From assembly GCF_015160855.1 (NCBI RefSeq), contig NZ_CP063373.1:7378001-7442000 (forward strand): 64,000 nt of DNA, read 5' to 3'. Below are positions 34,212 to 42,103 of this stretch, in pieces. The DNA is from Streptomyces ferrugineus (GTDB taxonomy: Bacteria; Actinomycetota; Actinomycetes; Streptomycetales; Streptomycetaceae). A program made the translations under genes and the position numbers. Each line of letters opens with the position of its first letter. The first letter of the stretch is position 1. The notes beneath the pieces were generated by a model. It ran no database searches, was not told the origin of the DNA, and saw only the letters and a program-made list of their open reading frames with translations.

Positions 34212-35228
34212 TCAGACCGCTTCCCACGCCGACAGCGCCAGCCCCGGCTCGTCCTTGCGGCGCGTCAGCAGCAGCTGTCCGGCCGAGGGGGACAGGGCGG
34301 CCGCGACCACCCGGTCCTGCTCGTCCCTGGCCAGCGCCACGGTCGCGTCGGCGGGCAGCCGGGGCCCCGACTCGGTCCACCAGGCGCCGGCCGACTCGTC
34401 CTCGGTGGGATAGGCGGCGAAGGCGATCCGTCCGGACGCCGAGCGCTGGGCGAGCAACGTGCAGTCGTGGCCGTCGAGTTCGCAGCGGACCGCGGACACC
34501 GGGCCGGGGCCGGCGGACGTCAGCAGGGTGACGGGCTTGGTGCCGGGGCGCCAGGCGCACAGGTCGCCGGAGTCGTCGGCGTAGAAGAGGGTGGTGTGGT
34601 CGGCGGAGGTGGCAAGGGCCCGCAGGGTGCCCGGCCGGACCGGGGTCTGCATCGCCTCCTGAAGGACCGGGACGGCACCCGGCTTCTCCTGCCGCCAGTA
34701 CAGGATGGCCCCGGGGACGGCCGCGTACAGCTCGACCAGCCCGGACTCCCCGGTCACCGCGGCCAGGTCCTCCTGTACGTCGCGCCCCTTGAGGTCGCGC
34801 CACGGGCCCCAGCCGCCGACCTCCTTCTGGCCGCGCATGCTCACGCCGCCGCCCCTGTTGCGGACGAAGACATGGGCCCGCCCCTGCGCGTCGACCGTGA
34901 CGGCGGGTGTGCCGGTGCGGTCGCCGGCCTGGTTCGGGTGGCCGATGGGGATCCAGTCCAGGGCGGCCAGGCGCGGCCGGAAGTGCGTGGAGTGGACCAG
35001 GCCAGCCTCGCCCGCCCTGGTGGGGCGCCAGGCGGCCAGATGGGCGTAGGCGTCGGTGCCCTGGCCGATGGCGGGGCCGGGGTGCAGCTTCTGGTCGCCG
35101 CCGACCCGGCGCGGGGGTTCCCAGGGGCCGCCGGGTCCGAGCTCCGCCCGGCACAGCACGGCGTCGTCGGTCGGCAGATAGACGCTGAGGCGGCCGTCGC
35201 GGCCGCGGATGAGCCAGTCGCCGTTCAC
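34212..35228 (-). CDS. Beta-propeller-like protein, paralogue 2
   Basis: Tandem paralogue of the downstream gene, 338 residues, starting GTG 35228 directly with the first blade GDWLIRGRDGRLSVYLPTDD. Shared landmarks are AVTVDAQGRAHVFVRNRGGGVSMRGQ ... WGPWRDLKG, an IPIGHPNQAGDRTG turn matching RSLGNPHQDREQAG, and the end ESAGAWWTES ... ARDEQDRVVAAALSPS ... GLALSAWEAV. It lacks the disordered N-terminal extension of paralogue 1. Eighty or so bases separate the two genes on one strand, so they are probably cotranscribed. No catalytic residues are visible. The function is unknown; a carbohydrate-binding propeller is the best structural guess. Confidence 0.65.
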   Translation of the reverse strand: MNGDWLIRGRDGRLSVYLPTDDAVLCRAELGPGGPWEPPRRVGGDQKLHPGPAIGQGTDAYAHLAAWRPTRAGEAGLVHSTHFRPRLAALDWIPIGHPNQAGDRTGTPAVTVDAQGRAHVFVRNRGGGVSMRGQKEVGGWGPWRDLKGRDVQEDLAAVTGESGLVELYAAVPGAILYWRQEKPGAVPVLQEAMQTPVRPGTLRALATSADHTTLFYADDSGDLCAWRPGTKPVTLLTSAGPGPVSAVRCELDGHDCTLLAQRSASGRIAFAAYPTEDESAGAWWTESGPRLPADATVALARDEQDRVVAAALSPSAGQLLLTRRKDEPGLALSAWEAV

Positions 35229-35326
35229 CGGTTCACTCTATTCGGGGGCGCTTCCCCCGGGCGCCCCGGCCCCGGGCAAGCTGGATCACAGCAGCAACGT
35301 CCGCACGAGAACAGGGAGTCGACCTC

Positions 35327-36220
35327 ATGTCCGACAAGCTCACCGTGAGCGTCCTGGGCACCGGCATCATGGGCGCCGCGATGGCCCGCAACCTGGTCAG
35401 GTCCGGACACACCGTCCGCGTCTGGAACCGCACCCGGGCCAAGGCCGAGCCCCTGGCCGCCGACGGGGCGTCCGTCGTCGCGACCCCCGCCGAGGCGGTC
35501 GAGGGCGCCGACGTCGTCCTGACCATGCTGTACGACGGCCCCGCGACGCTGGACGTCATGCGTGAGGCGGCGCCCGGGCTGCGCTCCGGTGCCGTGTGGA
35601 TGCAGTCGACGACGGCCGGCGTCGACTTCATCGCCGACCTGGCCGCCTTCGCCCGCGACCACGGCCTGGTCTTCTACGACGCCCCGGTGCTCGGCACCCG
35701 CCAGCCCGCCGAGGCCGGTCAGCTCACCGTGCTGGCGGCGGGGCCGGTCGAAGGGCGCGGGACGGTGACTCCCGTGTTCGACGCCGTCGGCGCCCGTACG
35801 GTGTGGACCGGCGAGGACGGCGGGGCGGGCACCGCGACCCGGCTGAAGCTGGTCGCCAACAGCTGGGTGCTCGCGGTGACCAACGCGGCCGGGGAGGTGC
35901 TGGCGCTGTCCAAGGCCCTCGACGTCGATCCGGGGCGGTTCTTCGAGGTGATCGACGGCGGCCCGCTCGACATGGGGTATCTGCGGGCCAAGACCGGGCT
36001 GGTGCTGAACGGCGGGCTGTCGCCGGCCGCGTTCGCGGTGACCACGGCCGCGAAGGACGCGCGGCTCATCGTGGCGGCGGGACGGCGGCACGGCGCCCGT
36101 CTGGACGTGGCCGAGGCGAGCGCTGAGCGCTTCGAGCGGGCGGCCGCGCAGGGGCACGGGGACGAGGACATGGCGGCGGCGTACTTCGCCAGCTTCGAGG
36201 AGGGGAAGTCCGGGGAGTGA
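35327..36220 (+). CDS. NAD(P)-dependent beta-hydroxyacid dehydrogenase family oxidoreductase
   Basis: Member of the 3-hydroxyisobutyrate / 6-phosphogluconate dehydrogenase-like family, 297 residues, cytoplasmic. The Rossmann motif is VLGTGIMGAAMARNL at about residues 5-19. The cofactor loop RVWNRTRAKAE has Asn-Arg, which suggests NADP over NAD. Substrate-binding MQSTTAGVDF and FYDAPVLGTRQPAEAGQLTVLAAG correspond to the usual DAPVSGG segment, here with Leu-Gly-Thr. The catalytic Lys lies in ATRLKLVANSW (about 185). The substrate is unknown; glyoxylate, succinic semialdehyde or imine reduction are all possible in this family. ATG 35327 follows AGGGAG. It has no functional link to its neighbours. 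Confidence 0.85.
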   Translation: MSDKLTVSVLGTGIMGAAMARNLVRSGHTVRVWNRTRAKAEPLAADGASVVATPAEAVEGADVVLTMLYDGPATLDVMREAAPGLRSGAVWMQSTTAGVDFIADLAAFARDHGLVFYDAPVLGTRQPAEAGQLTVLAAGPVEGRGTVTPVFDAVGARTVWTGEDGGAGTATRLKLVANSWVLAVTNAAGEVLALSKALDVDPGRFFEVIDGGPLDMGYLRAKTGLVLNGGLSPAAFAVTTAAKDARLIVAAGRRHGARLDVAEASAERFERAAAQGHGDEDMAAAYFASFEEGKSGE

Positions 36221-36273
36221 ACCGGGTGCACCGCAGGACTCTCGCTCCCTGAACGCCGTGCGACCCTTGCCCC

Positions 36274-36645
36274 ATGAACGATGACGTCCCCCTGCTCGTG
36301 ATCGTCGACGCCGCGAACGTCGTCGGGTCGGTGCCCGACGGGTGGTGGCGCGACCGGCGGGGGGCCGCCGAGCGGCTGCGGGACCGGCTGGCGACGGACG
36401 GGGTGCCGGGGCGTGCCGGGCCGGTGGAGATCGTGCTCGTGGTGGAGGGCGCCGCCCGGGGTGTCGAGACGGTGCCGGGGGTGCGGGTGGAGTCCGCCGC
36501 CGGCAGCGGCGACGACCACATGGTCGAGCTCGTCGCGCGGGCCGGTGGTCGGCCCTGTCTGGTGGTGACGGCGGATCGGGAACTGCGCGGGCGGGTCACG
36601 GAGCTGGGCGCACAGGTGGCGGGGCCGCGCACGGTACGGCCGTGA
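36274..36645 (+). CDS. Small NYN/PIN-like domain protein (YacP-type)
   Basis: 123-residue single-domain protein. The acidic residues that bind metal in PIN/NYN ribonucleases are in place: Asp/Asn in IVDAANVVGS, Asp-Asp in SGDDHMVELVA, and Asp in LVVTADRELRGRVTELG. The length and topology fit the NYN_YacP fold. Streptomyces annotations sometimes call relatives NTP pyrophosphohydrolase, which the motifs do not support. The start is ATG 36274, with no obvious ribosome binding site. It may form an operon with the preceding dehydrogenase (53-base gap). The RNA target, if any, is unknown. Confidence 0.75.
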   Translation: MNDDVPLLVIVDAANVVGSVPDGWWRDRRGAAERLRDRLATDGVPGRAGPVEIVLVVEGAARGVETVPGVRVESAAGSGDDHMVELVARAGGRPCLVVTADRELRGRVTELGAQVAGPRTVRP

Positions 36646-36696
36646 GGCTGTGTGCCAGGGGTGTTGAAAGCCCCTGCGGTCCCCGCGCCCGCCGCG

Positions 36697-36722
36697 GCAG
36701 CGGCTGTAGTCACAGCCGCTGC
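36697..36722. terminator. Hairpin terminator after the NYN gene
   Basis: Perfect 11-bp stem GCAGCGGCTGT/ACAGCCGCTGC with the AGTC loop, about 50 bases beyond the stop codon. A truncated near-copy of the same hairpin lies at 36925-36942. Confidence 0.75.
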
Positions 36723-36749
36723 GTGCCGGGCACCGCGGGTGCCGTGCGC

Positions 36750-36894
36750 GAAACTCAAAACACCCCCAGGCACCCGGCGAGCACTACCGCTCGCCCCGTC
36801 GCGGCCGCCTCATGACCTCGCCCACCGTCGTCTCCTCATGCCGCGCGAGACGGCTGTGGAAGCGGCTGTAGAAGAGATACACGAGGAAGCCCGC
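36750..36894 (-). pseudogene. Duplicated 3' end of the APC permease gene (copy A)
   Basis: 145 bases that repeat 36943-37087 with about two mismatches, 193 bases apart in the same orientation. Read on the minus strand, 36784-36894 encodes the last 36 or so residues of the permease (FYSRFHSRLARHEETTVGE, then the Arg-rich end and TAG). The remainder is its 3' flank. With no start and no membrane core it is a gene remnant. Together with both copies of the terminator segment it fills the 331-base gap between the NYN gene and the permease. Confidence 0.85.
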
Positions 36895-36924
36895 GCCGTG
36901 CGGTGCCCGCGCCCGCCGTGGCAG

Positions 36925-36942
36925 CGGCTGTTGTCACAGCCG
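36925..36942 (-). terminator. Short hairpin after the APC permease
   Basis: CGGCTGT-TGTC-ACAGCCG, a 7-bp stem that looks like a cut-down copy of the 11-bp hairpin at 36697-36722. It is the nearest terminator-like structure to the permease stop codon. Confidence 0.5.
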
Positions 36943-37087
36943 GAAACTCAAAACACCCCCAGGCACCCGGCGAGCACTACCGCTCGCCCCGTCGCGGCCG
37001 CCTCATGACCTCGCCCACCGTCGTCTCCTCATGCCGCGCGAGACGGCTGTGGAAGCGGCTGTAGAAGAAGTACACGAGGAAGCCCGC
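36943..37087. repeat. Direct repeat, copy B (true 3' end of the APC permease)
   Basis: Partner of 36750-36894; the two differ mainly at GAGAT versus GAAGT. Copy B includes the real permease C-terminal codons and stop (36977-36979). Confidence 0.9.
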
Positions 37088-38500
37088 CGCCATCCAGATG
37101 GCGAAGCGGACCCAGGTCTCGGTGGGCAGGTTGATCATCAGCCACAGCGAGGCGCACACCGACAGGACCGGGATGACCGGCACCCACGGGGTGCGGAAGG
37201 CCCGGTGCAGGTCGGGGCGGGTCCTGCGCAGGATGATCACGCCGATGGCCACGACCACGAAGGCGAACAGGGTGCCGATGTTCACCAGGGCGGCGAGTTC
37301 GGTGAGCGGGGTGAAGCCGGCGAGGACCGCGATGACCACACCGAGCAGGATGGTCGGCCGGTGCGGGGTCCTGAACCTCGGGTGGACGCGGGAGAAGAAG
37401 CGGGGCAGCAGTCCGTCGCGGCTCATCGCGAAGAAGACGCGGGTCTGGCCGAGGAGCAGGATCATGCAGACCGTCGTCAGGCCGACCGCGGCGCCGAAGC
37501 TGATGAAGCCCGCGAACCAGGGATGCCCGGTCGCCTTGAAGGCGTCGGCGAGCGGGGCGTCGACGGACAGGTCGGTGTAGTGCTGCATGCCCGTGACGAC
37601 GATCGACACGGCGACGTACAGCGTGGTGCAGATCAGGAGCGAGCCGAGGATGCCGCGGGGCATGTCGCGCTGCGGGTTCCTGGTCTCCTCGGCGGCGGTG
37701 GCCACCACGTCGAAGCCGATGAAGGCGAAGAACACGACCGAGGCGGCGGTGAAGATGCCCATCACGCCGTAGTTGGACGGGGCCCAGCCGAACATCAGCT
37801 GGATCAGCGGGGCCTGGAGGCTGCTGCCGGCCTCCACCGTCTGCGTCTCGGGGACGAACGGGTCGTAGTTGTCGCCGTCGATGAAGAAGGCGCCCGCGAC
37901 GATCACGGTCAACACGACGATCACCTTGATGGCGACGACCAGGGACGTGATCCGCGCCGACAGCTTCATGCCGACCACGAGGATGCAGGTGAGGACGAGG
38001 ACGAGCGCGGCGGCGAGGATGTCGAAGCCGAATTCGCCGGTCCCCTCTCTGCTGCCGAGGCCCGCGGGCATCTCCCAGCCCGCGTTGTCCATGAGCGACT
38101 GGATGTAGCCCGACCAGCCGACGGCCACCACCGCCGTGCCCAGCGCGAACTCCAGGACCAGGTCCCAGCCGATGATCCAGGCGGGCAGTTCGCCGAGCGA
38201 GGCGTAGGAGAAGGTGTACGCGGACCCGGCGACCGGGACGGTGGACGCGAACTCGGCATAGCAGAGGGCGGCCAGCGCGCAGGCGACACCGGCCGTGACG
38301 AACGCCAGGGCCACCGCGGGTCCGGCGTTGTTCTTGGCGACGGTGCCGGTGAGCACGAAGATTCCGGTGCCGATGATGACACCGACGCCGAAGACGGTCA
38401 GATCCAGCGCGGACAAGGACTTCTTGAGCGCGTGCTCCGGCTCCTCGGTATCGAGGATGGACTGCTCGACTCTCTTCGTGCGGAAGAGTGTGCTGCTCAC
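36977..38500 (-). CDS. APC-superfamily amino acid permease (cationic amino acid transporter type)
   Basis: Twelve-helix, 507-residue amino acid:cation transporter of the CAT/YfnA branch. After a cytoplasmic leader (LFRTKRVEQSI ... ALKKSLSALDLTVFGVG) come the conserved unwound helix GVGVIIGTGIFVLTG (helix 1) and FAFIGFDVVATAAEETRNPQRDMPRG (helix 6 and the loop after it). GQTRVFFAMSRDGLLPRFF is the conserved helix 8-9 loop. GTG 38500 was chosen because GGAGGT sits six bases upstream; the longer frame to 38581 crosses the dxs terminator. The substrate is probably a basic amino acid, unproven. The gene's last 36 codons are duplicated downstream. Confidence 0.9.
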   Translation of the reverse strand: MSSTLFRTKRVEQSILDTEEPEHALKKSLSALDLTVFGVGVIIGTGIFVLTGTVAKNNAGPAVALAFVTAGVACALAALCYAEFASTVPVAGSAYTFSYASLGELPAWIIGWDLVLEFALGTAVVAVGWSGYIQSLMDNAGWEMPAGLGSREGTGEFGFDILAAALVLVLTCILVVGMKLSARITSLVVAIKVIVVLTVIVAGAFFIDGDNYDPFVPETQTVEAGSSLQAPLIQLMFGWAPSNYGVMGIFTAASVVFFAFIGFDVVATAAEETRNPQRDMPRGILGSLLICTTLYVAVSIVVTGMQHYTDLSVDAPLADAFKATGHPWFAGFISFGAAVGLTTVCMILLLGQTRVFFAMSRDGLLPRFFSRVHPRFRTPHRPTILLGVVIAVLAGFTPLTELAALVNIGTLFAFVVVAIGVIILRRTRPDLHRAFRTPWVPVIPVLSVCASLWLMINLPTETWVRFAIWMAAGFLVYFFYSRFHSRLARHEETTVGEVMRRPRRGER

Positions 38501-38587
38501 GGTCGTACCTCCCACGCTTGTCGTCCTCGACATGATCGAGAGGGGGGCGTGGTACGCATGCCCCGACGCGGGCGGATACACACGGAT

Positions 38588-38627
38588 GGGCCGGTTTCAC
38601 CACCCTTGGCGATGGTGAAACCGGCCC
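38588..38627 (-). terminator. Hairpin terminator of dxs
   Basis: Perfect 15-bp stem (38588-38602 with 38613-38627) and a 10-base loop, 18 bases beyond the dxs stop on the minus strand. Confidence 0.85.
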
Positions 38628-38644
38628 GTGCTTCCCGGGTTCGC

Positions 38645-40609
38645 TCAGTCGCGCGCGGGCTCCACCGAGTCGACCTCGGCCGCCGTACCGCCGATGGGGG
38701 TCCCCCCGCTCGAGCGAAGCCGAGAGTGGGGGAGGCCGTCCAGCTTGGAGACGAGGCCGGTGACCTGGCGGGCGATGTCGGGGGCGGTGAGGCCGATCTC
38801 GGCCATGACCTCGGCGCGCGAGGCGTGGTCGAGGAAGCGCGGCGGGATGCCGAAGTCCCGCAGCGGGACGTCGACGCCCGCGTCGCGCAGCGCCTGGGCG
38901 ATGGCGGAACCGACGCCGCCGACACGGGAGTTGTCCTCGACGGTGACGACCACGCGGTGGCGCTCGGCGAGCGGGGCCATGGCCTCGTCGACGGGCTTGA
39001 CCCAGCGCGGGTCGACGACGGTGGTGGAGATGCCCTGCTTGTCGAGCAGGCCGGCGATCTCCAGGCACATCGGCGCCAGGGCGCCCACGGAGACCAGCAG
39101 CACGTCCGGGGTGTCGGTGCCCGGCTCGCGCAGTACGTCCATGCCGCCGACGCGTCCCACGGCCGGTACGGCGGGGCCGACGGCGCCCTTGGAGAAGCGG
39201 ACGACGGTGGGCGCGTCCTTGACCTCGACGGCCTCGCGGAGCTGCGCGCGCACCTGGTCGGCGTCGCGCGGGGCGGCGAGCCTGAGGCCGGGGACGACCT
39301 GGAGGATCGACATGTCCCACATGCCGTTGTGCGAGGCGCCGTCGGTGCCGGTGACGCCGGCGCGGTCGAGCACGAAGGTGACCCCGCACTTGTGCAGGGC
39401 GACGTCCATGAGGACCTGGTCGAAGGCGCGGTTGAGGAAGGTGGCGTAGACGGCGAAGACGGGGTGCACTCCGCCGTGGGCGAGGCCCGCCGCGGACACG
39501 GCACCGTGCTGCTCGGCGATGCCGACGTCGTAGATCCGGTCCGGGAAGGCGTCGGCGAACTTCTTCAGGCCGACCGGCTGCAGCATGGCCGCGGTGATCG
39601 CCACGACGTCCTCGCGCTCCTTGCCGAGCCGCACCATCTCGTCGCCGAAGACGGAGGTCCAGTCGGCGCCCGAGGCCTTGATCGGCAGGCCCGTGTCGGG
39701 GTGGATGGGGCCGATGCCGTGGAAGCGGTCGGCCTCGTCCTGGAGGGCGGGCTGGTAGCCGCGGCCCTTCTCGGTGAGGCAGTGCACGATGACCGGGCCG
39801 CCGAAGCGCTTGGCGCGCGCGAGCGCCGACTCCAGGGCCTCGATGTCGTGTCCGTCGATCGGGCCGACGTACTTCAGCCCGAGGTCCTCGAACATGCCCT
39901 GCGGCGCGATGAAGTCCTTGAGGCCCTTCTTGGCCCCGTGCAGGGTCTCGTAGAGCGGCTTTCCGACGACCGGTGTGCGGTCGAGGATCTCCTTGGTGCG
40001 GGTGAGGAAGCGCTCGTAGCCGTCGGTCGTGCGCAGCGTCGCGAGGTGGTTGGCGAGGCCGCCGATGGTGGGTGAGTACGACCGCTCGTTGTCGTTGACG
40101 ACGATGACCAGCGGGCGGTCCTTGGCCTCGGCGATGTTGTTGAGCGCCTCCCAGGCCATGCCGCCGGTCAGGGCGCCGTCACCGATGACCGCCACGACAT
40201 GGTCGTCGCGTTTGCGCAGCTGGTTCGCCTTGGCGAGGCCGTCGGCCCAGCCGAGGACGGTCGAGGCGTGCGAGTTCTCGATGACGTCGTGCTCGGACTC
40301 GGCCTGCGAGGGGTAGCCGGACAGGCCGCCCTTCATCTTCAGCCGCGAGAAGTCCTGCCGGCCGGTGAGCAGCTTGTGCACGTAGGACTGGTGACCGGTG
40401 TCCCACAGCACCTTGTCCTTCGGCGAGTCGAAGACCCGGTGCAGGGCGATGGTCAGCTCCACCACACCGAGGTTGGGGCCGAGGTGGCCGCCGGTCTTGG
40501 ACACCGCGTCGACGAGGAAGGTGCGGATCTCCTCTGCCAGCTGGTCCAGCTGCTCAGGGCTGAGCCGGTCCAGATCGCGCGGTCCCGTGATGCGGGTCAG
40601 CAGCGGCAC
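38645..40609 (-). CDS. dxs: 1-Deoxy-D-xylulose-5-phosphate synthase
   Basis: First enzyme of the MEP isoprenoid pathway: pyruvate plus glyceraldehyde 3-phosphate to DXP, with thiamine diphosphate. The 654-residue product has the TPP/Mg motif [22 protein letters not shown], substrate loop [13 protein letters not shown], the Glu that activates TPP in [16 protein letters not shown], and transketolase C-terminal motifs. GTG 40609 has AGGAGG five bases before it. Close to the C-terminus (38694-38734) the reading frame passes through a Streptomyces palindromic repeat, which adds residues [13 protein letters not shown] just before the conserved end [12 protein letters not shown]. The frame is kept. 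The enzyme should be functional because the tail lies outside the catalytic core. Confidence 0.96.
   Translation of the reverse strand: MPLLTRITGPRDLDRLSPEQLDQLAEEIRTFLVDAVSKTGGHLGPNLGVVELTIALHRVFDSPKDKVLWDTGHQSYVHKLLTGRQDFSRLKMKGGLSGYPSQAESEHDVIENSHASTVLGWADGLAKANQLRKRDDHVVAVIGDGALTGGMAWEALNNIAEAKDRPLVIVVNDNERSYSPTIGGLANHLATLRTTDGYERFLTRTKEILDRTPVVGKPLYETLHGAKKGLKDFIAPQGMFEDLGLKYVGPIDGHDIEALESALARAKRFGGPVIVHCLTEKGRGYQPALQDEADRFHGIGPIHPDTGLPIKASGADWTSVFGDEMVRLGKEREDVVAITAAMLQPVGLKKFADAFPDRIYDVGIAEQHGAVSAAGLAHGGVHPVFAVYATFLNRAFDQVLMDVALHKCGVTFVLDRAGVTGTDGASHNGMWDMSILQVVPGLRLAAPRDADQVRAQLREAVEVKDAPTVVRFSKGAVGPAVPAVGRVGGMDVLREPGTDTPDVLLVSVGALAPMCLEIAGLLDKQGISTTVVDPRWVKPVDEAMAPLAERHRVVVTVEDNSRVGGVGSAIAQALRDAGVDVPLRDFGIPPRFLDHASRAEVMAEIGLTAPDIARQVTGLVSKLDGLPHSRLRSSGGTPIGGTAAEVDSVEPARD
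38694..38734. repeat. Streptomyces palindromic repeat inside dxs
   Basis: Sequence of the type GGGGGTCCCCCCGCTCGAGC followed by GAAGCCGAGAGTGGGGGA, which I know as an abundant intergenic repeat in Streptomyces. Here it is in frame within the coding region of dxs. Confidence 0.75.
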
Positions 40610-40749
40610 CCGTGCCTCCTTGCAGTAGAGCTGATCGAGCTGTTACCGGGCTTGTCGAGTCTAATGTTCCGCGTGCGCGGCCGATGCCCGGGCGGTGCGT
40701 GATGCGTCACGCGATCGGCTGTACCCAAGATGTGGCGTTCCTACGACAC

Positions 40750-40789
40750 AGCTGTTGCCCGGTACCGCCATGGGTACCGGGCAACAGCT
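40750..40789 (-). terminator. Hairpin terminator of the xylose-type transporter operon
   Basis: Perfect 17-bp stem (40750-40766 with 40773-40789), 6-base loop, beginning 13 bases after the xylH stop. It lies upstream of the dxs start, so it also insulates dxs. Confidence 0.9.
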
Positions 40790-40801
40790 CTGTGTGACGC
40801 G

Positions 40802-42103
40802 TTACGCGCGACCGGCGGTCCGCTGCGTCCGCCGGGTGACCGCGTCGATGACGACGGTCGTCAGCAGAACACCGCCGGTGATCATGTACTGGACGGGGGA
40901 GGCGATGCCCTCCAGGGCCAGGCCGTACTGGATCGAGACGATCACGAGGACACCGAGCAGGGCGTTCCACGTGCGGCCCCGGCCGCCGAAGAGCGAGGTT
41001 CCGCCGATCACGGCCGCGGCGATGACGTTCATCAGGAACTCACCGGTCCCCGCGCCCTGGTTGGCGGAGGCGATCTTCGAGGCGACGAAGAGGCCGCCGA
41101 TCGCGGCGAAGGTGCCGGCGATCGCGAAGACCGAGATCCGGATCAGCTCCACGTTGATACCGGCACGGCGGGAGGCCTCGACGCTGCCGCCGAGCGCGAA
41201 GACCTTACGGCCGTAGGCGGTGCGGCGCAGCACGAAGTCCGTGATCAGCAGGACCGCGAGGAAGAGCACCACGGCCAGCGGCAGACCCTTGTACTGGTTG
41301 TAGACGATGGCCACGGCGAACGTCAGGACGGCGAGCAGCCCGGTCCGCACGATGATCTCGCTCAGTGGACGGGACGGCACACCGGCGGCTTCGCGGCGGC
41401 GGTTCTCGAGGAAGGCGGCGAGGAAGTACCCGGCGGTCGCGACGATCGCCAGGCCGTAGGCGGCGGCCACGTCGGTGAAGTAGTAGCTGGTGAGGTTGGC
41501 GACCAGACCGTCGGAGTCGAGGTTGATGGTGCCGTTGCTGCCCAGGATCTGGAGCATGAAGCCCTGCCAGAACAGCAGACCGGCCAGCGTCACGGCGAAG
41601 GCGGGGACGCCGACCCTCGCGAAGAAGAAGCCGTGGATCGCGCCGGCGGCCGTGCCGGTGAGGATGGCCAGCACGAAGGCGAGCCACTCGGTCATGCCGT
41701 GGGTGACGCTCAGCACCGCGAAGGTGGCGCCCGCGACGCCGGAGACCGAGCCGACCGACAGATCGATCTCGCCGAGCAGCAGCACGAACACGATGCCGAC
41801 GGCGATCATGCCCGTGCCGACCATGGCGACGGAGATGTCGGACAGGTTGCCCGCGGTGAGGAAGTTGGAGTTCAGGCTCTGGAAGATGATCCAGATGATC
41901 GCCAGACCGATGACGACCGGGACGGAACCCAGGTCACCCGCCTTCAGCTTCCGCTTGAACTCGGTGACGTAGCCCGCGAGGCCCTGTTCGCGCACCAGCA
42001 GCCGGGGGTCGACGGCGACGTCGGCGCCGGGCGCCGCCTCGGGGTTCTCCACGACGTGGTCTTCGGGAGCCCCCGAAGTCGCCGTGGTCTTTTCGATGCT
42101 CAC
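40802..42103 (-). CDS. xylH: Xylose-type (CUT2) ABC transporter permease XylH
   Basis: Membrane subunit of a CUT2 monosaccharide importer of the XylFGH/RbsABC type, 433 residues with about ten or more helices. After a 45-residue cytoplasmic leader come VVIGLAIIWIIFQ, the conserved GEIDLSVGSVSGVAGATFAVL, GTINLDSDGLVANLTSYYFTD, LGGSVEASRRAGINV (the ATPase-contacting loop) and AAAVIGGTSLFGGRGR. The GTG start (42103) overlaps the ATPase stop by GTGA. The gene lies beside rok7B7, as remembered for S. coelicolor xylFGH, which supports xylose or a similar pentose as substrate. Confidence 0.92.
   Translation of the reverse strand: MSIEKTTATSGAPEDHVVENPEAAPGADVAVDPRLLVREQGLAGYVTEFKRKLKAGDLGSVPVVIGLAIIWIIFQSLNSNFLTAGNLSDISVAMVGTGMIAVGIVFVLLLGEIDLSVGSVSGVAGATFAVLSVTHGMTEWLAFVLAILTGTAAGAIHGFFFARVGVPAFAVTLAGLLFWQGFMLQILGSNGTINLDSDGLVANLTSYYFTDVAAAYGLAIVATAGYFLAAFLENRRREAAGVPSRPLSEIIVRTGLLAVLTFAVAIVYNQYKGLPLAVVLFLAVLLITDFVLRRTAYGRKVFALGGSVEASRRAGINVELIRISVFAIAGTFAAIGGLFVASKIASANQGAGTGEFLMNVIAAAVIGGTSLFGGRGRTWNALLGVLVIVSIQYGLALEGIASPVQYMITGGVLLTTVVIDAVTRRTQRTAGRA

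Noticed and set aside
36652..37008. Plus-strand frame with an internal repeated peptide (NTPRHPASTTARP twice)
   Set aside because: The repetition is only the translation of the duplicated permease 3' end read on the wrong strand.
38694..38734. Possible small insertion sequence or attachment site in dxs
   Set aside because: It has no coding capacity and no flanking duplication that I can prove. It matches a known type of dispersed Streptomyces repeat, so I call it that.
37031..40075. Open frame of 1014 codons opposite the APC permease and dxs
   Set aside because: It spans two real genes and their terminator on the other strand, and has a repetitive Asp/Arg/Gly/His composition without motifs.
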